From: Pseudomonadota bacterium
GTDB taxonomy: Bacteria > Chloroflexota > UBA5177 > JAJPKF01
Assembly: GCA_021323865.1 (NCBI GenBank)
Contig: JAJPKF010000012.1
Location: 1 to 64,000 of the forward strand
Direction: 5' to 3'
DNA length: 64,000 nt
Shown: positions 19,603 to 29,010 of the stretch, in pieces
Layout: each line of letters begins with the position of its first letter
How positions within the stretch are numbered: the first letter of the stretch is position 1
Position numbers and translations under genes: made by a program
Notes under the pieces: generated by a model
The model's database searches: none
What the model was told of the DNA's origin: nothing
What the model saw: the letters and a program-made list of their open reading frames with translations, nothing else

Positions 19603-20868
19603 CTACGGAGTTATGTTCGGCGCCGGCTCGCTCAAAGCGGCGGGCGCAATCTGGATCCGATGGTGCGCTCGTCGCGAGCCTAACCGCAGGGAGGCGGCGA
19701 GGACACCCGCAACAGTGAGCTCCGCGATCGTGGCGCTGAGTGCTGCTCCTCTGAAGCCCATCGCCGGAATCAGGACGAAGTTCAGGGCGACGTTGGTCAG
19801 CAGGCCGCCGAGCACTGCAGCAATGGCTGACCAGGTGCGTCGCTCGGCCTGGAGGAGGTAGGCAAGCGGAATGTTCAGCATCTGGAGAAGCAGTGTGGGC
19901 GCGAGGATGGCGAAGGCTGCACCCACACCCGAATACCTCGCTCCAAAGAGCAGCTCGACCAACTGGGACCCGGGTAGGACCGCCAGTACAGTCAGCAGCA
20001 GCCCCAGCGGCAGCGTCCACGAAAGCGCGAAGCGCAACCTGCGACGCGCCTGAACCGGATTCGAGGCCAATGTCGGGTACAGAGCAGCGCCGATTCCCGC
20101 CGGGATCACCAACAGCCCCTCAATTACCCGATCCGCGGCGGCGTAGATGCCGACATCCACCGAGCTTTTGAGGTGTGCCAGCAGTACGATGTCGATTCGG
20201 TCATACAGAACCAGTGACCCAGCCAGAATCGCGAAAGGCAGCGACTGTTGGAGGAGCCGTATCGCATCCAGCCGGAGTGACATGGACGGGCGAACGCCGG
20301 TCCGCCAGACGAGAGCTGCGGGCAGGAGAGCCGAGAGGACACCCACAGGAATCGTTACCAGCACCAGGTTCAGGACGCCAGGTCGGACCAGAATCACCCC
20401 GATGAGCAGCGTGGTGTTGACAATGCTGCCCGTCGCGGTCGCGACGGCGGACGCGAGAACTCGCTGCTGGCCAAGCAGCACTCCACTAAAGGGACGGCCG
20501 AGACTCTCCAGGAACAGTCCAGCTGCAGCCAGGAGTATGCCGATACGGATCAGGCCAGACGGCTCCAGAAGGAAACCTGCGCACAGGAGAGCCGAGATGC
20601 CGGCCAAGGAGACAGTCACTTGAGCGGTCAAGGCACGGGACAGTAGATCCGAAGCCTGGAAGGGCTCGCAGGCCACCTCGCGCACGAGCAGGGAGACAAG
20701 ACCGAAGTCGGCCAGATACGAGAAAAGGAGGCTGAAGGCCAGGATTAGGCTGTACTGCCCGTAGTCTCCGGCCCCCAGCCTTCGGGCCACCAATACGGCG
20801 GCAAAGAACGCCATTCCCTTGGCGGCCAGACGCGCTGAACTGAGCGACAGCGCGTTACGGATCAACAC
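19603..20868 (-). CDS. Wzx-like polysaccharide flippase
   Basis: The 421-residue product has 12-14 membrane segments and the MOP-superfamily pattern: RNALSLSSARLAAKGMAFF at the N-terminus, LVARRLGAGDYGQYSLI and DFGLVSLLVRE in the first helices, and a repeated half later (DRIDIVLLAHL, YAAADRVIEGLL). Proteins of this type move lipid-linked oligosaccharide across the membrane. It is the last gene of the surface-polysaccharide operon. The GTG start directly follows the stop of the preceding glycosyltransferase. Confidence 0.88.
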   Translation of the reverse strand: MLIRNALSLSSARLAAKGMAFFAAVLVARRLGAGDYGQYSLILAFSLLFSYLADFGLVSLLVREVACEPFQASDLLSRALTAQVTVSLAGISALLCAGFLLEPSGLIRIGILLAAAGLFLESLGRPFSGVLLGQQRVLASAVATATGSIVNTTLLIGVILVRPGVLNLVLVTIPVGVLSALLPAALVWRTGVRPSMSLRLDAIRLLQQSLPFAILAGSLVLYDRIDIVLLAHLKSSVDVGIYAAADRVIEGLLVIPAGIGAALYPTLASNPVQARRRLRFALSWTLPLGLLLTVLAVLPGSQLVELLFGARYSGVGAAFAILAPTLLLQMLNIPLAYLLQAERRTWSAIAAVLGGLLTNVALNFVLIPAMGFRGAALSATIAELTVAGVLAASLRLGSRRAHHRIQIAPAALSEPAPNITP

Positions 20869-21975
20869 TTACGGTTGGTGCTGCCCGAGAGCCGTGCGAT
20901 ACACTTCGGCCGTCCGCTGTGCGATCCTCGCCTGGGAGAAGGTCGACACGGCCCGTTCCCTGCCCCGGACCGCCAGGTCTTGCCGGAGCTGCGGCGACTC
21001 TTGGAGGCGTTCGAGGGCTCTGTATAGCGCGTCCACATCTCCCTCGGGAACAATCACTCCGGCGTCGCCGATGACATTCGGAATCTCGCCGGAGGTCGAA
21101 CCGACGACGGCAACTCCCGACGCCATCGCCTCGACCAGGACCCTCCCGAATTGCTCTCGCCAGCGAGGCCGTGATCGTGAGGGCAGGACAACCACATCCA
21201 TCTGCCCGAGAACATCGGGGACGTCTGAAGAGGGCACGCGCGAAAGTCGCTGGATCCGTTGGTCGCGACGCAGATCGGCGGTAACAGAATCGACAAACGT
21301 GCCCATTGGGCCATCGCCGACGAGAACGAGCCTCGACGGTGGCGGCAGGCGCCGAAATGCCGAAAGCAGGTCGGCCATACCCTTCTCCGGTACGAGCCTG
21401 CCAAGATAACCGACGGTGAACGGTCGATCGATTGGAGGGTAAGGATGAAACCGCTCAATGTCGACGCCGAACTGCGGAATCACGCTCAGATGCCCGGTGT
21501 ACCCCTTGGCGCGTAGTACATCCCTGGCATCGGCGCTGCCGGCAATGGCATGGGCCGCCTGTCGATACACCCATCGTTCGATCTGACGAAACGGCGGCGG
21601 GTAGTTCCGGTGGATGTTCTGCCAGGAGAAGAAGACCGCAGGCATTCCGAGGCGGTCGGCGTCTCGGAATGCCAATCCAGTCGCGAGGTTGTAGGGCTCT
21701 TCGTCCACATGCAAAAGATCGGGCTTGATGACGCCCAGTACGCGACCAAGGCTCGGATAGTAATGCAGATGGAAATGCCCGTTCCAGGCCATTGGAAGGA
21801 CTTCCATCCGGTAGTTCTCGTCGGAATCCCACGGCTCAAAGGGGATGCGTGCCCCCTCCTCCACCCAGCCATTCGGTGAAATGCCTATCGCGTCAATTCC
21901 CAAGCGGCTCAGCTCTCGCAACTTGGTTCGGTAACTGGCGACAACCAGAGCCTTGGAGAGGATCGCGACTCTCAC
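20869..21975 (-). CDS. Family 4 glycosyltransferase
   Basis: The 368-residue product has a GT-B fold: RVAILSKALVVASYRTKLRE at the N-terminus, VGYLGRLVPEKGMADLLSAF at the domain junction, LVLVGDGP, and the donor-site E-x7-E region in GRVLVEAMASGVAVVGS. It likely adds a sugar to a lipid-linked intermediate in the cytoplasm. A longer frame starts at 22029, but the GTG at 21975 overlaps the upstream stop (GTGA) and places the start just before the Rossmann strand. Confidence 0.88.
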   Translation of the reverse strand: MRVAILSKALVVASYRTKLRELSRLGIDAIGISPNGWVEEGARIPFEPWDSDENYRMEVLPMAWNGHFHLHYYPSLGRVLGVIKPDLLHVDEEPYNLATGLAFRDADRLGMPAVFFSWQNIHRNYPPPFRQIERWVYRQAAHAIAGSADARDVLRAKGYTGHLSVIPQFGVDIERFHPYPPIDRPFTVGYLGRLVPEKGMADLLSAFRRLPPPSRLVLVGDGPMGTFVDSVTADLRRDQRIQRLSRVPSSDVPDVLGQMDVVVLPSRSRPRWREQFGRVLVEAMASGVAVVGSTSGEIPNVIGDAGVIVPEGDVDALYRALERLQESPQLRQDLAVRGRERAVSTFSQARIAQRTAEVYRTALGQHQP

Positions 21976-23120
21976 CGTCCGAGCACGGTTTGATAGACCG
22001 CTATGGTCTCCCGAGCCGTTTTTGCCCACGAGAACTCGCGAGCACGCTGGAGGCCCTGCCGGCTCACCTCGGTACGCCAGGCGGGATCATCCGCCATCCG
22101 ATGCATGGCCCGATTCCAAGCAGCGGCATCATTGGGGTCGAGAAGCTGTGCATTGGGACCGAGAACTTCGGGCAAGCTGGTTGCGTTGGCGGCGAGAACG
22201 GGAGCTCCGCAGGCCATGGCCTCGACGGGAGGCAGCCCAAAACCCTCATAGGTGGAAGGATAGCAGAATGCCAGGGCGCCACTGTAAAGGGCCGCCAAAT
22301 CGGCTTGGTCGGCGGAAGAGACGAAGTGAATCGTATCCGAGTGCGCGAGGCAGGATGCTTGGCCCGGAATGTCCGGATAGAGGGGATCTGCCGATCCTCG
22401 GAAGCGCCCAACGATGACCAATCCACTCGCCGGCGGTGGCCCCATGGACCAGCTTCGAATCAAGACCTCGATGTTCTTGCGGCGCTCGGTGCCTCCAAGG
22501 TACAGGAAGTATCTTTCCGGCAGCCCGTACCGACGACGTACGCTCTCAAGCCCCACTTGTTCGACCGGAGCCATCGACGGATCAGGCGCCTCGTGGACGA
22601 CGTGGATCTTCCTTTCGGGGTAGCCCAGTCGATTCGCAATCTCCCATTTGGAGTGGTTCGATACGGCGATCACCGCATGCGCGCGTCGAATGGCCCGCGA
22701 CATGAGTCGAGCGTAGAGGCCGGCCGCTTGACTGTGACGGTGACGCTGATCCAGTGAGATGACGTCGTGCACCGTCACGACCATGGACCCGGATGGGTAC
22801 GGTGGCGCCGTGAAATAGAGATTGTGGAGCAGGTCGTCATGTCGAGAGCTGAGAGGTAGGGCAACCGTCTCCCAGCCCACCTTGTCCAAACGCTCTAGCC
22901 ATGATGAGTGAGACCCTGTTCTCGAGAACGGCCACAGAGGTCGCACCGCAGTCTTGGTGAGGTCGTCCGACGGTTCGCCTCGGCGGACGTACAGGGTGAA
23001 CTCGAATCCCTCGGCAAGGGACAGAAGCGCCCTGGTCAGGTTTCGGGTGTATGTCCACGTGCCGCTGTAGGGGTAGTCGAGAAAGAGGCCGTTAAGGCCG
23101 ATGCGTTTAGCCCTGGCCAA
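21972..23120 (-). CDS. Family 4 glycosyltransferase
   Basis: The 382-residue product begins near IGLNGLFLDYPYSGTWTYTR. It has VVTVHDVISL, AHAVIAVSNHSKWE, FLYLGGTERRKNIEVLIRSW, and the donor-site stretch YPSTYEGFGLPPVEAMACG. This pattern resembles mannosyl- or rhamnosyl-type GT4 enzymes; the sugar cannot be told. The frame is open far upstream into the next gene; the TTG at 23118-23120 is the only start near the domain and overlaps the upstream gene by 14 bases. Confidence 0.87.
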   Translation of the reverse strand: MARAKRIGLNGLFLDYPYSGTWTYTRNLTRALLSLAEGFEFTLYVRRGEPSDDLTKTAVRPLWPFSRTGSHSSWLERLDKVGWETVALPLSSRHDDLLHNLYFTAPPYPSGSMVVTVHDVISLDQRHRHSQAAGLYARLMSRAIRRAHAVIAVSNHSKWEIANRLGYPERKIHVVHEAPDPSMAPVEQVGLESVRRRYGLPERYFLYLGGTERRKNIEVLIRSWSMGPPPASGLVIVGRFRGSADPLYPDIPGQASCLAHSDTIHFVSSADQADLAALYSGALAFCYPSTYEGFGLPPVEAMACGAPVLAANATSLPEVLGPNAQLLDPNDAAAWNRAMHRMADDPAWRTEVSRQGLQRAREFSWAKTARETIAVYQTVLGR

Positions 23121-24240
23121 CGGCGTTGTAGACCTCCACGGTCGCTCGCGCGCATCGCTCCCAGGTGAACGTGCGGGCTTGAACCGGCCCCTGGCGCCGA
23201 AGAGCGGCCTGTCGATCGCCATCCTCCAGCACCGCCCGCATGACCGCAGCAATGTCATCCACATCCCAAGGGTCAAAGAGATCGGCGGCCGTGCCTGCAA
23301 TCTCGGGAAACGACGTGTTGCCGCTACAGACGGTTGGAGCGCCACAGGCCAGCGCTTCCAATACCGGCAGGCCGAAGCCTTCGTATAGGGATGGGTACAC
23401 GGCCAGGTCTGCTTGCCGTAGGAGTGCGGCAAGCTCCTGATCAGAACAGTCGGTGAGAAAACGAGCACGATCTCCCAGTTCCAGCCGGGCATGGGTTTCA
23501 AAGATGGGTTCGTAGAGCCAGCCGAGGCGGCCGGCGAGCAGCAGCACGTGCGGGAACTCGCTGGTTTGTAGGCGGCTGATTGCTTCGAGGAGCCGATCCA
23601 CATTCTTGCGTGGCTCGAGGGTCGAGTGGGTAAAGATATACGGCCTGGTAATCCCACGCCTCTGGAGGACTGCTGCGTCGTCAGCCGGCGAGTCTGGCCG
23701 GAACACACCCGAGACTCCCTCCGGAATGACGTGCACCTTGCCCTCGTCGGTGCCGAGCCGGGCGAGCATCTCGGCCTTGGTATGGCTACTCGGGACGATC
23801 ACCGCCCGTGCGCGACGGACCCCTCGGGGCACGACCCTGTGGAGATACCGCGCCAGGCTCGGGTAACTGAGCTGCGGAACCGCTTCGAATGCGAGATCGT
23901 GAACCGTGACTAGCGACGGCGCGATGGAGGGCGCCATCGAGAAGTCCGGGGAGTGGAAGACGTCGATGCGCCCGGTGCGCACCTCGATGGGGATCGGCAG
24001 GCGGGCGCGGTGCCAGACTGCGTTCATGAGGCGATCTGATGCGGGAATGGGGTACACGGAAAATTGGTCGCCGAGCTGAGGCAGTGGGACGTTCGCGCCA
24101 CGGCTCTCGAACACAACCTTGTATCGGAAGCACTCGGGAAGGTGCCCCAGGGCCCGGAGCAGCTCGCGTGCATACCGGCCGATCCCCGCCTGCTGCGTGA
24201 CGGCCGCCGTGGCGTCATAGCCGACCGTCAGTGGCGGCAT
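23107..24240 (-). CDS. Family 4 glycosyltransferase
   Basis: The 377-residue product has the N-terminal acceptor domain start TVGYDATAAVTQQAGIGRYA, VTVHDLAFEAVPQLS, ARAVIVPSSHTKAEML, THSTLEPRKNVDRLLEAI, and the donor-site YPSLYEGFGLPVLEALACG. It is a paralogue of the next gene. The ATG at 24240 abuts the stop of the membrane-protein gene upstream, so the order and spacing support one transcript. Confidence 0.9.
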   Translation of the reverse strand: MPPLTVGYDATAAVTQQAGIGRYARELLRALGHLPECFRYKVVFESRGANVPLPQLGDQFSVYPIPASDRLMNAVWHRARLPIPIEVRTGRIDVFHSPDFSMAPSIAPSLVTVHDLAFEAVPQLSYPSLARYLHRVVPRGVRRARAVIVPSSHTKAEMLARLGTDEGKVHVIPEGVSGVFRPDSPADDAAVLQRRGITRPYIFTHSTLEPRKNVDRLLEAISRLQTSEFPHVLLLAGRLGWLYEPIFETHARLELGDRARFLTDCSDQELAALLRQADLAVYPSLYEGFGLPVLEALACGAPTVCSGNTSFPEIAGTAADLFDPWDVDDIAAVMRAVLEDGDRQAALRRQGPVQARTFTWERCARATVEVYNAVGQG

Positions 24241-25350
24241 CTACACGTTACGGAAGTGAGACCGCTTACTCACCAAATAGACCAAAAAACCGACGATGGC
24301 GATGCTCCAATAGCTGAGCAGGTTGTCCATGATCACCACCGCTCCGGCGTCCGACTTGCTCAGACCGAGGAGCACCATCACACCTAGGAGACCGCTCTGC
24401 ACGATACCGAGGCCACCGGGGGTGAAGGGAATGGTTGTGAGGACGGCGGTCCCAAGCGCAAAGAACAGCATCGCCGCGTAGGGAACACTGGTGATCGAGG
24501 AGACGCTGATGTGCAGCGCCAGGAACATGAAGTTGATGCGCAGACCTTCCAGGAGCCAGATAGGGATGGTCACGCCGAACACGAGTGGAAGCCTACGCAG
24601 ACTGAGCAGGGTCCCTTCCTCGAAGGCGGCATATCGTGCCGTATGCTTCGCCGGCACCAGGCGATGGATGGTGGGGCTGAGCCGCTTCATGAGTGTGAGG
24701 ACGATGATGCCGATGATGGCCAGGATCAGGCCCAGACCGAGAATGATCTTGATACTCCCGAGACGGGAATGGAAGGCGATGAGGCCGGATCCGGCCAGCA
24801 AAAAGGCGAGGGCCAAGATGTCGACGATTCGCTCCGCGACCACGGTCCCGATGGTCTTGACCCAGGAGATGTGCTGCCACAACTTGGCAAGGTACGCGCG
24901 GTAGAGATCACCAAGCTTCGCCGGCACAACACAGTTCACGAACCATGAGATGAAGATGATCTCTGTCAGCCCCGAGAGATGCATGTCGGCGACGGAGTTG
25001 GCGTGGGACTCGCGATAGGCATTTTCCAGAAGGATACGCCAGCGAAGTCCCCGCAGCGGGAACGTCAGGTAGTACACCCCGAAGCCGGCCAGAAACAGGG
25101 CCCAATTGGCATTGTGAATTCGGTGCCAGATCTGCGTGGGATTGAAGCCGTGCTTGATCCCAATGAAGATGACGAGAGTGAGAATGACAACCGCAAGCAC
25201 GAAGGAGCCGATCGTCCTCCAGTTGAAGACGCTCTTCCCGAGAGAGAGGGGCTCGCGAGGCTCGTGAACCAGGGCATCCGCGTCGTCGACGCTCGGCTCA
25301 TCGAGAGCCGCCTCCGGTGGGACTTCGAGTGTCCGATCCTCAATGTTCAG
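24241..25350 (-). CDS. AglD/YbhN-like (UPF0104) membrane protein
   Basis: This membrane protein with about eight helices belongs to the lysylphosphatidylglycerol-synthase transmembrane (flippase-like) family. It carries LRGLRWRILLENAY, VNCVVPAKLGDLYRAYLAK, VVAERIVDILALAFLLAG and TIPFTPGGLGIVQSG. In polysaccharide loci it is thought to help move lipid-linked sugars. The only canonical start (GTG at 25200) falls inside the first helix. The same frame reads upstream through an acidic linker and SLGKSVFNWRTIGSF, reaching a CTG at 25348-25350 that overlaps the preceding stop as CTGA. I take this CTG as the start, giving 369 residues. Confidence 0.75.
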   Translation of the reverse strand: MNIEDRTLEVPPEAALDEPSVDDADALVHEPREPLSLGKSVFNWRTIGSFVLAVVILTLVIFIGIKHGFNPTQIWHRIHNANWALFLAGFGVYYLTFPLRGLRWRILLENAYRESHANSVADMHLSGLTEIIFISWFVNCVVPAKLGDLYRAYLAKLWQHISWVKTIGTVVAERIVDILALAFLLAGSGLIAFHSRLGSIKIILGLGLILAIIGIIVLTLMKRLSPTIHRLVPAKHTARYAAFEEGTLLSLRRLPLVFGVTIPIWLLEGLRINFMFLALHISVSSITSVPYAAMLFFALGTAVLTTIPFTPGGLGIVQSGLLGVMVLLGLSKSDAGAVVIMDNLLSYWSIAIVGFLVYLVSKRSHFRNV

Positions 25351-26831
25351 CTCTCAGTCGCTCCCAATCTTGTGGATGAAAGGTGAGGATGACGGGGCTC
25401 AAGGTCCGTCGTATGGTATCGCGTGGTGTTGGCCGCGTCAGCTTCGTCGATCGCGACAGCGGCGATCAGCAGACCCATCAGGAGGCCCAGGAGAGCCGGG
25501 ATCTCGTGGACATATAGAACGTCAAACAGGTTGTGAAAGGTCGAGGATACCCAGACGCCGACCAGACCAATGGCAACCCCCAGGCTCAGCGGGGATCTGC
25601 CATGAAAGAAGGACCGCCACGCCAGCCAGAATCCAGCCGTCACAAACAGCGTATACGCGAACAGTCCCAGTAATCCGGTCTCGGCAGCAATGTTGATGAA
25701 GTAGTTGTGCGCATGACCGAGCGGATCGACAAACGCGCCAACGTGGTATCGCCCATAGGCTTCGGGATAGTTGCCGATGCCCACACCCAGGAGTGGGTGT
25801 GCCGCGAACATTCGGACTCCTGCCAACCAGTGGGCTGCGCGCTCAACTTCGCTGAAATTCCGATGAGAGTAATGATGAAAGTTGACCGCGGTGATGCCGA
25901 ACGACGCGGCCAGGCGCCTGAACGGGCTGAACGGTATTACCGAGAACGACAACAGCAGACCGAGTACGAGGAGGGCGACGCCAGTCAAGCCGGCCCAGGA
26001 ACGAAGCGGCCGCACTCGTAGGAGGAGCATGACCGCGGCCGATACGGTCCAGGCGGCCCATCCTGCTCGCGAGAAGGTCAAGAGCGTTCCCAGGGCGCAG
26101 GCGCCAGCAGCCATGAGGAACATGGGGCGACGCAGAGCTACCCAGGCGCCCACGGCGATGGCAAACATCAAGTTCAGATAGCCGGAAAGTGGGTTCGGCT
26201 GACCGAACGTGCCGTAAGCGCGTAGGAATCTGCCATAGATCTGGAAGCTGGCGGGTCCCATATGGAGCAGGGACTGACCGATGCCAACGAGCGCCTCAGT
26301 GGTTGCTGCGAGCGCGGCGGCGACAAGAACCGGGATCACATCTGACTTTCGTCTGAGATAGACGGGCGTCAGGCAGACCAGGACGAGCAGCTCCAGCCAC
26401 TTCACGATCTCCCTGAGGGACGAGACGATGGAGATTGCTTGGCTGGTGGAGAGGACCATGACGGCAAGAAGTGCGAGAGCCGCAACTCCCCAGGCTTTCC
26501 AACGAACCGCCGGCCGGGAGCCGGCGGTCAGCATCCAGGCGAGCAGGAGGCTTGCCACCATCGCGTCGGTGGGGGTGATGGCCGCCGAACCCAGCGACAA
26601 CGGCACGACTGACCCGAAGGGCACCGACACGGGTATGAGCACGAATGCGGACCGTGGCTCGAGCAGGACAATCAGGGCCGAGAATACCAGGACGCATATG
26701 CTGAGTCCCCTCCCCGGATTCAGGGCGATCGTCGACGTCGCGGCGATGGCGGCAATCAGGAGCACGAACCCCTTGGCCATCCAGGATTGCTCTCCATGCC
26801 GCGACAGCCGGCCGGTGTGGCTGATCAGCAC
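25347..26831 (-). CDS. Wzy/O-antigen ligase-like membrane protein
   Basis: The 494-residue product has about twelve membrane helices and a large outer loop near residues 330-385 carrying NFSEVERAAHWLAGVRMF, HPLLGVGIGNYPEAYGRY and GHAHNYFINIAAETGLLGL, the Wzy_C pattern. Such proteins polymerise or transfer lipid-linked sugar repeats outside the membrane. The start is GTG at 26831, overlapping the upstream stop; an ATG at 26780 with GGAGAGC upstream is an alternative. It follows another gene of the same type. Confidence 0.85.
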   Translation of the reverse strand: MLISHTGRLSRHGEQSWMAKGFVLLIAAIAATSTIALNPGRGLSICVLVFSALIVLLEPRSAFVLIPVSVPFGSVVPLSLGSAAITPTDAMVASLLLAWMLTAGSRPAVRWKAWGVAALALLAVMVLSTSQAISIVSSLREIVKWLELLVLVCLTPVYLRRKSDVIPVLVAAALAATTEALVGIGQSLLHMGPASFQIYGRFLRAYGTFGQPNPLSGYLNLMFAIAVGAWVALRRPMFLMAAGACALGTLLTFSRAGWAAWTVSAAVMLLLRVRPLRSWAGLTGVALLVLGLLLSFSVIPFSPFRRLAASFGITAVNFHHYSHRNFSEVERAAHWLAGVRMFAAHPLLGVGIGNYPEAYGRYHVGAFVDPLGHAHNYFINIAAETGLLGLFAYTLFVTAGFWLAWRSFFHGRSPLSLGVAIGLVGVWVSSTFHNLFDVLYVHEIPALLGLLMGLLIAAVAIDEADAANTTRYHTTDLEPRHPHLSSTRLGATES

Positions 26832-28321
26832 GGATCCTCGGAGCGGGCAAGCGGTGCAGAGGCCAGGCTGGCGATCGCGAAGAGCACCCAGGTAATGGCA
26901 CTGAGATCGACGAGGAAGTAGGAGTTATCAACCAGTCCGTGGACTAAGCCGGCCAACATTGCCCCAGCGGCGCCGAGCAGCGGGAGAAGGTCTCGAGCAA
27001 GCAGGCTACGGGACCGCCAGACGATTCGCCAGAAGACGACCTGGAGCCAGCCAAAGGCCACCAGGCCGACGACTCCGGTGCTGAGCCAGAAGTCGAGGAA
27101 CACGTTATGAGGGTGGGAGAGACAGGGTTCACGCCAGGCGGCAGGCTCCATGTAGCCGAGTCCGGGAGGGCACTCATGCTGGCTTTGATGGCGAGGAGTG
27201 TAGTAGTGTCGAAAGTTATCCGGCCCTACACCGACAATCGGATGATCACGAATCATGCGCAGCGAAGATCGCCAGATGCGGAGCCGTTGCGCCGCCGTCA
27301 CGCCGTGTGCTGACGAGAAGCCGTGAGCCAGGTGACTCCGACCAACGGTCAGGCCGCCGACGAAGACGACTGCGAGAACGATCAACAGCCACCAGCCTGC
27401 CTTGAGGCGAGTGAGAAAGACGAGAAGAGCGCCCACGAAGCTGGCGATCCAAGCTCCAAGGACGAATGTGGACACCAGGGCGACGACCGTGAGCAGGAAC
27501 GCAATCAAGGCCACCGCTCCGACGATGACTCGTAGACGGTCGTTTGAGTGCACGCGGTCTCCGGAAAGCGATCCGATTAGGGGGAGAGCCAAGGGCGTCA
27601 AGAGGAGAGCGGACGCCATCGGTATCGCGCGATCAAGGAGGAGTCCCAGGTTATCCGGGCTTCCGTATACGGACCGGATACGCTCGTAGCCGGCTCCGGG
27701 AATCGCCACCAGACTTGTGTGCGTCACAAGCTGGACGATACCGACAGCTGCTGGACCCGCACCCGCCAGCACAAGCGCCAGGCCCAACAGGGTCAGCGAC
27801 CGACGCCGCCCACCCGGCGAGCCTGCGGGGAGGTTGCAGATGAGAAGGACGAACAGCATGACGGGCTCTAGAACCACTTCCAGCAGCGCCCTTGCGGCCA
27901 GATGAAGCTCCGTCGCCGCCCCCGTGCTGATGGCTGCCGCGACGAAGAAGAGCAGGCCAGGGAGAACAAACGGTGATTCTCTGAGCGTCTGGACCGAAGG
28001 AGCTGTCCCCAATTTGATATGAACCCGCAGCCGCGGCGCCAAGAACGGGGTCAGTGCGCGAGCCACCGTTACGATGGCAACGCACCCGAGCAATACCTCG
28101 CTGGGCGGCAGCGGATGGGAGCCGATATGTTTCGGCTCCATGAAGTAGGGCAGGAACACGATAACGCTCGCGGCCGCGAGATCGGTTCTTATCCACGCGA
28201 GCACGAGGAAGACCACCAGGAACGGACCCCAGATCTCGGCGGGTCCGGCAACGTAGAACACCGCCCCGCTTCCGAGAAGCGCGGCAAGAAAGCCGAAATC
28301 CCGTGCTAGGCGCCGATCCAA
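26825..28321 (-). CDS. Wzy/O-antigen ligase-like membrane protein
   Basis: The 498-residue product has about twelve helices and the Wzy_C features RLRIWRSSLRMIRDHPIVG, VGPDNFRHYYTPR and SHPHNVFLDFWLSTGVVGL. It is distantly related to the next gene in the operon. One of the two may polymerise and the other ligate, but the sequence cannot tell which. The start is a TTG at 28321 that overlaps the end of ndk by 16 bases. Confidence 0.85.
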   Translation of the reverse strand: MDRRLARDFGFLAALLGSGAVFYVAGPAEIWGPFLVVFLVLAWIRTDLAAASVIVFLPYFMEPKHIGSHPLPPSEVLLGCVAIVTVARALTPFLAPRLRVHIKLGTAPSVQTLRESPFVLPGLLFFVAAAISTGAATELHLAARALLEVVLEPVMLFVLLICNLPAGSPGGRRRSLTLLGLALVLAGAGPAAVGIVQLVTHTSLVAIPGAGYERIRSVYGSPDNLGLLLDRAIPMASALLLTPLALPLIGSLSGDRVHSNDRLRVIVGAVALIAFLLTVVALVSTFVLGAWIASFVGALLVFLTRLKAGWWLLIVLAVVFVGGLTVGRSHLAHGFSSAHGVTAAQRLRIWRSSLRMIRDHPIVGVGPDNFRHYYTPRHQSQHECPPGLGYMEPAAWREPCLSHPHNVFLDFWLSTGVVGLVAFGWLQVVFWRIVWRSRSLLARDLLPLLGAAGAMLAGLVHGLVDNSYFLVDLSAITWVLFAIASLASAPLARSEDPC

Positions 28322-28764
28322 GGATCGATGTCGCGTCGATAGCTCCGGATCTCCTCCGGCTGAAAGAACAGGCCAATCTCAAAGGCGGCCGTCTCGGACG
28401 AGTCCGATCCGTGAACCAGATTGTGGCCGATATCGAGTGCATACCGACCCCGAATTGACCCGGGATCGGCGGCAGTCGGGTTGGTGGCGCCCATTGTCTG
28501 ACGGACGGCCGCGATCGCGTCCGGCCCTTCGAAGACCCCCACGATCACGGGTGACGAGGTGATGAAAGACACCAAACCTTCAAAAAAGGGCTTGCCCTTA
28601 TGGATCCCGTAATGTCTTTCCGCCAGGGATCGATCGACCTGGGTTAGCTTGAGTGCGCTGATCCGAAGCCCGCGCCGCTCGAACTCGGTCAGGATCTCAC
28701 CGGCAAGCCCTCGCTGCATGGCATCGGGCTTGACGATGATCAGGGTACGCTCGGGTTCTGCCAC
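28306..28764 (-). CDS. ndk: Nucleoside diphosphate kinase
   Basis: The enzyme equalises NTP and dNTP pools by a phosphohistidine ping-pong. The 152-residue product has the N-terminal RTLIIVKPDAMQRGLAGEIL, KPFFEGLVSFITSSPV, and the active-site histidine in GHNLVHGSDS. The length is normal. The start is GTG at 28764. It overlaps the first Wzy-like gene and appears to head the polysaccharide transcript; whether this reflects nucleotide-sugar supply is inference. Confidence 0.95.
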   Translation of the reverse strand: MAEPERTLIIVKPDAMQRGLAGEILTEFERRGLRISALKLTQVDRSLAERHYGIHKGKPFFEGLVSFITSSPVIVGVFEGPDAIAAVRQTMGATNPTAADPGSIRGRYALDIGHNLVHGSDSSETAAFEIGLFFQPEEIRSYRRDIDPWIGA

Positions 28765-28809
28765 CGTTGTCTCCGTCGATGTGGATCAGTCGTGTCCGCC
28801 CGAAGGCAG

Positions 28810-29010
28810 CTAGGATTCCAGCTTGCCCTTCTCGCGAAGATAGCGATAGAAGAGCAGGCGTTCCACGTCGGACCGGCTGAGATGCTTGGAGGGGATCTGC
28901 TTGGCCAGGATCAAGAGGCCAAGAGCACAGCCGCCGAGAATGGCGAGGCCTAGGGCGGGATTCAACGACTGAGTTCCCTTTGGCTGCGCGCGCCCGCTGT
29001 CGTCCGACAT
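28810..29010 (-). CDS. Small single-pass membrane protein
   Basis: The 66-residue product has a polar N-terminus, one membrane helix (ALGLAILGGCALGLLILA, about residues 19-36) and a basic tail (SRSDVERLLFYRYLREKGK). I do not recognise it. The ATG at 29008-29010 has GGGAGGG six bases upstream. It lies 45 bases before ndk on the same strand and is probably the first gene of the operon. Confidence 0.6.
   Translation of the reverse strand: MSDDSGRAQPKGTQSLNPALGLAILGGCALGLLILAKQIPSKHLSRSDVERLLFYRYLREKGKLES

Noticed and set aside
20869..22029. Longer start for the last GT4 gene at 22029
   Set aside because: It would overlap the upstream gene by about 58 bases with no family similarity; the GTGA overlap at 21975 is better.
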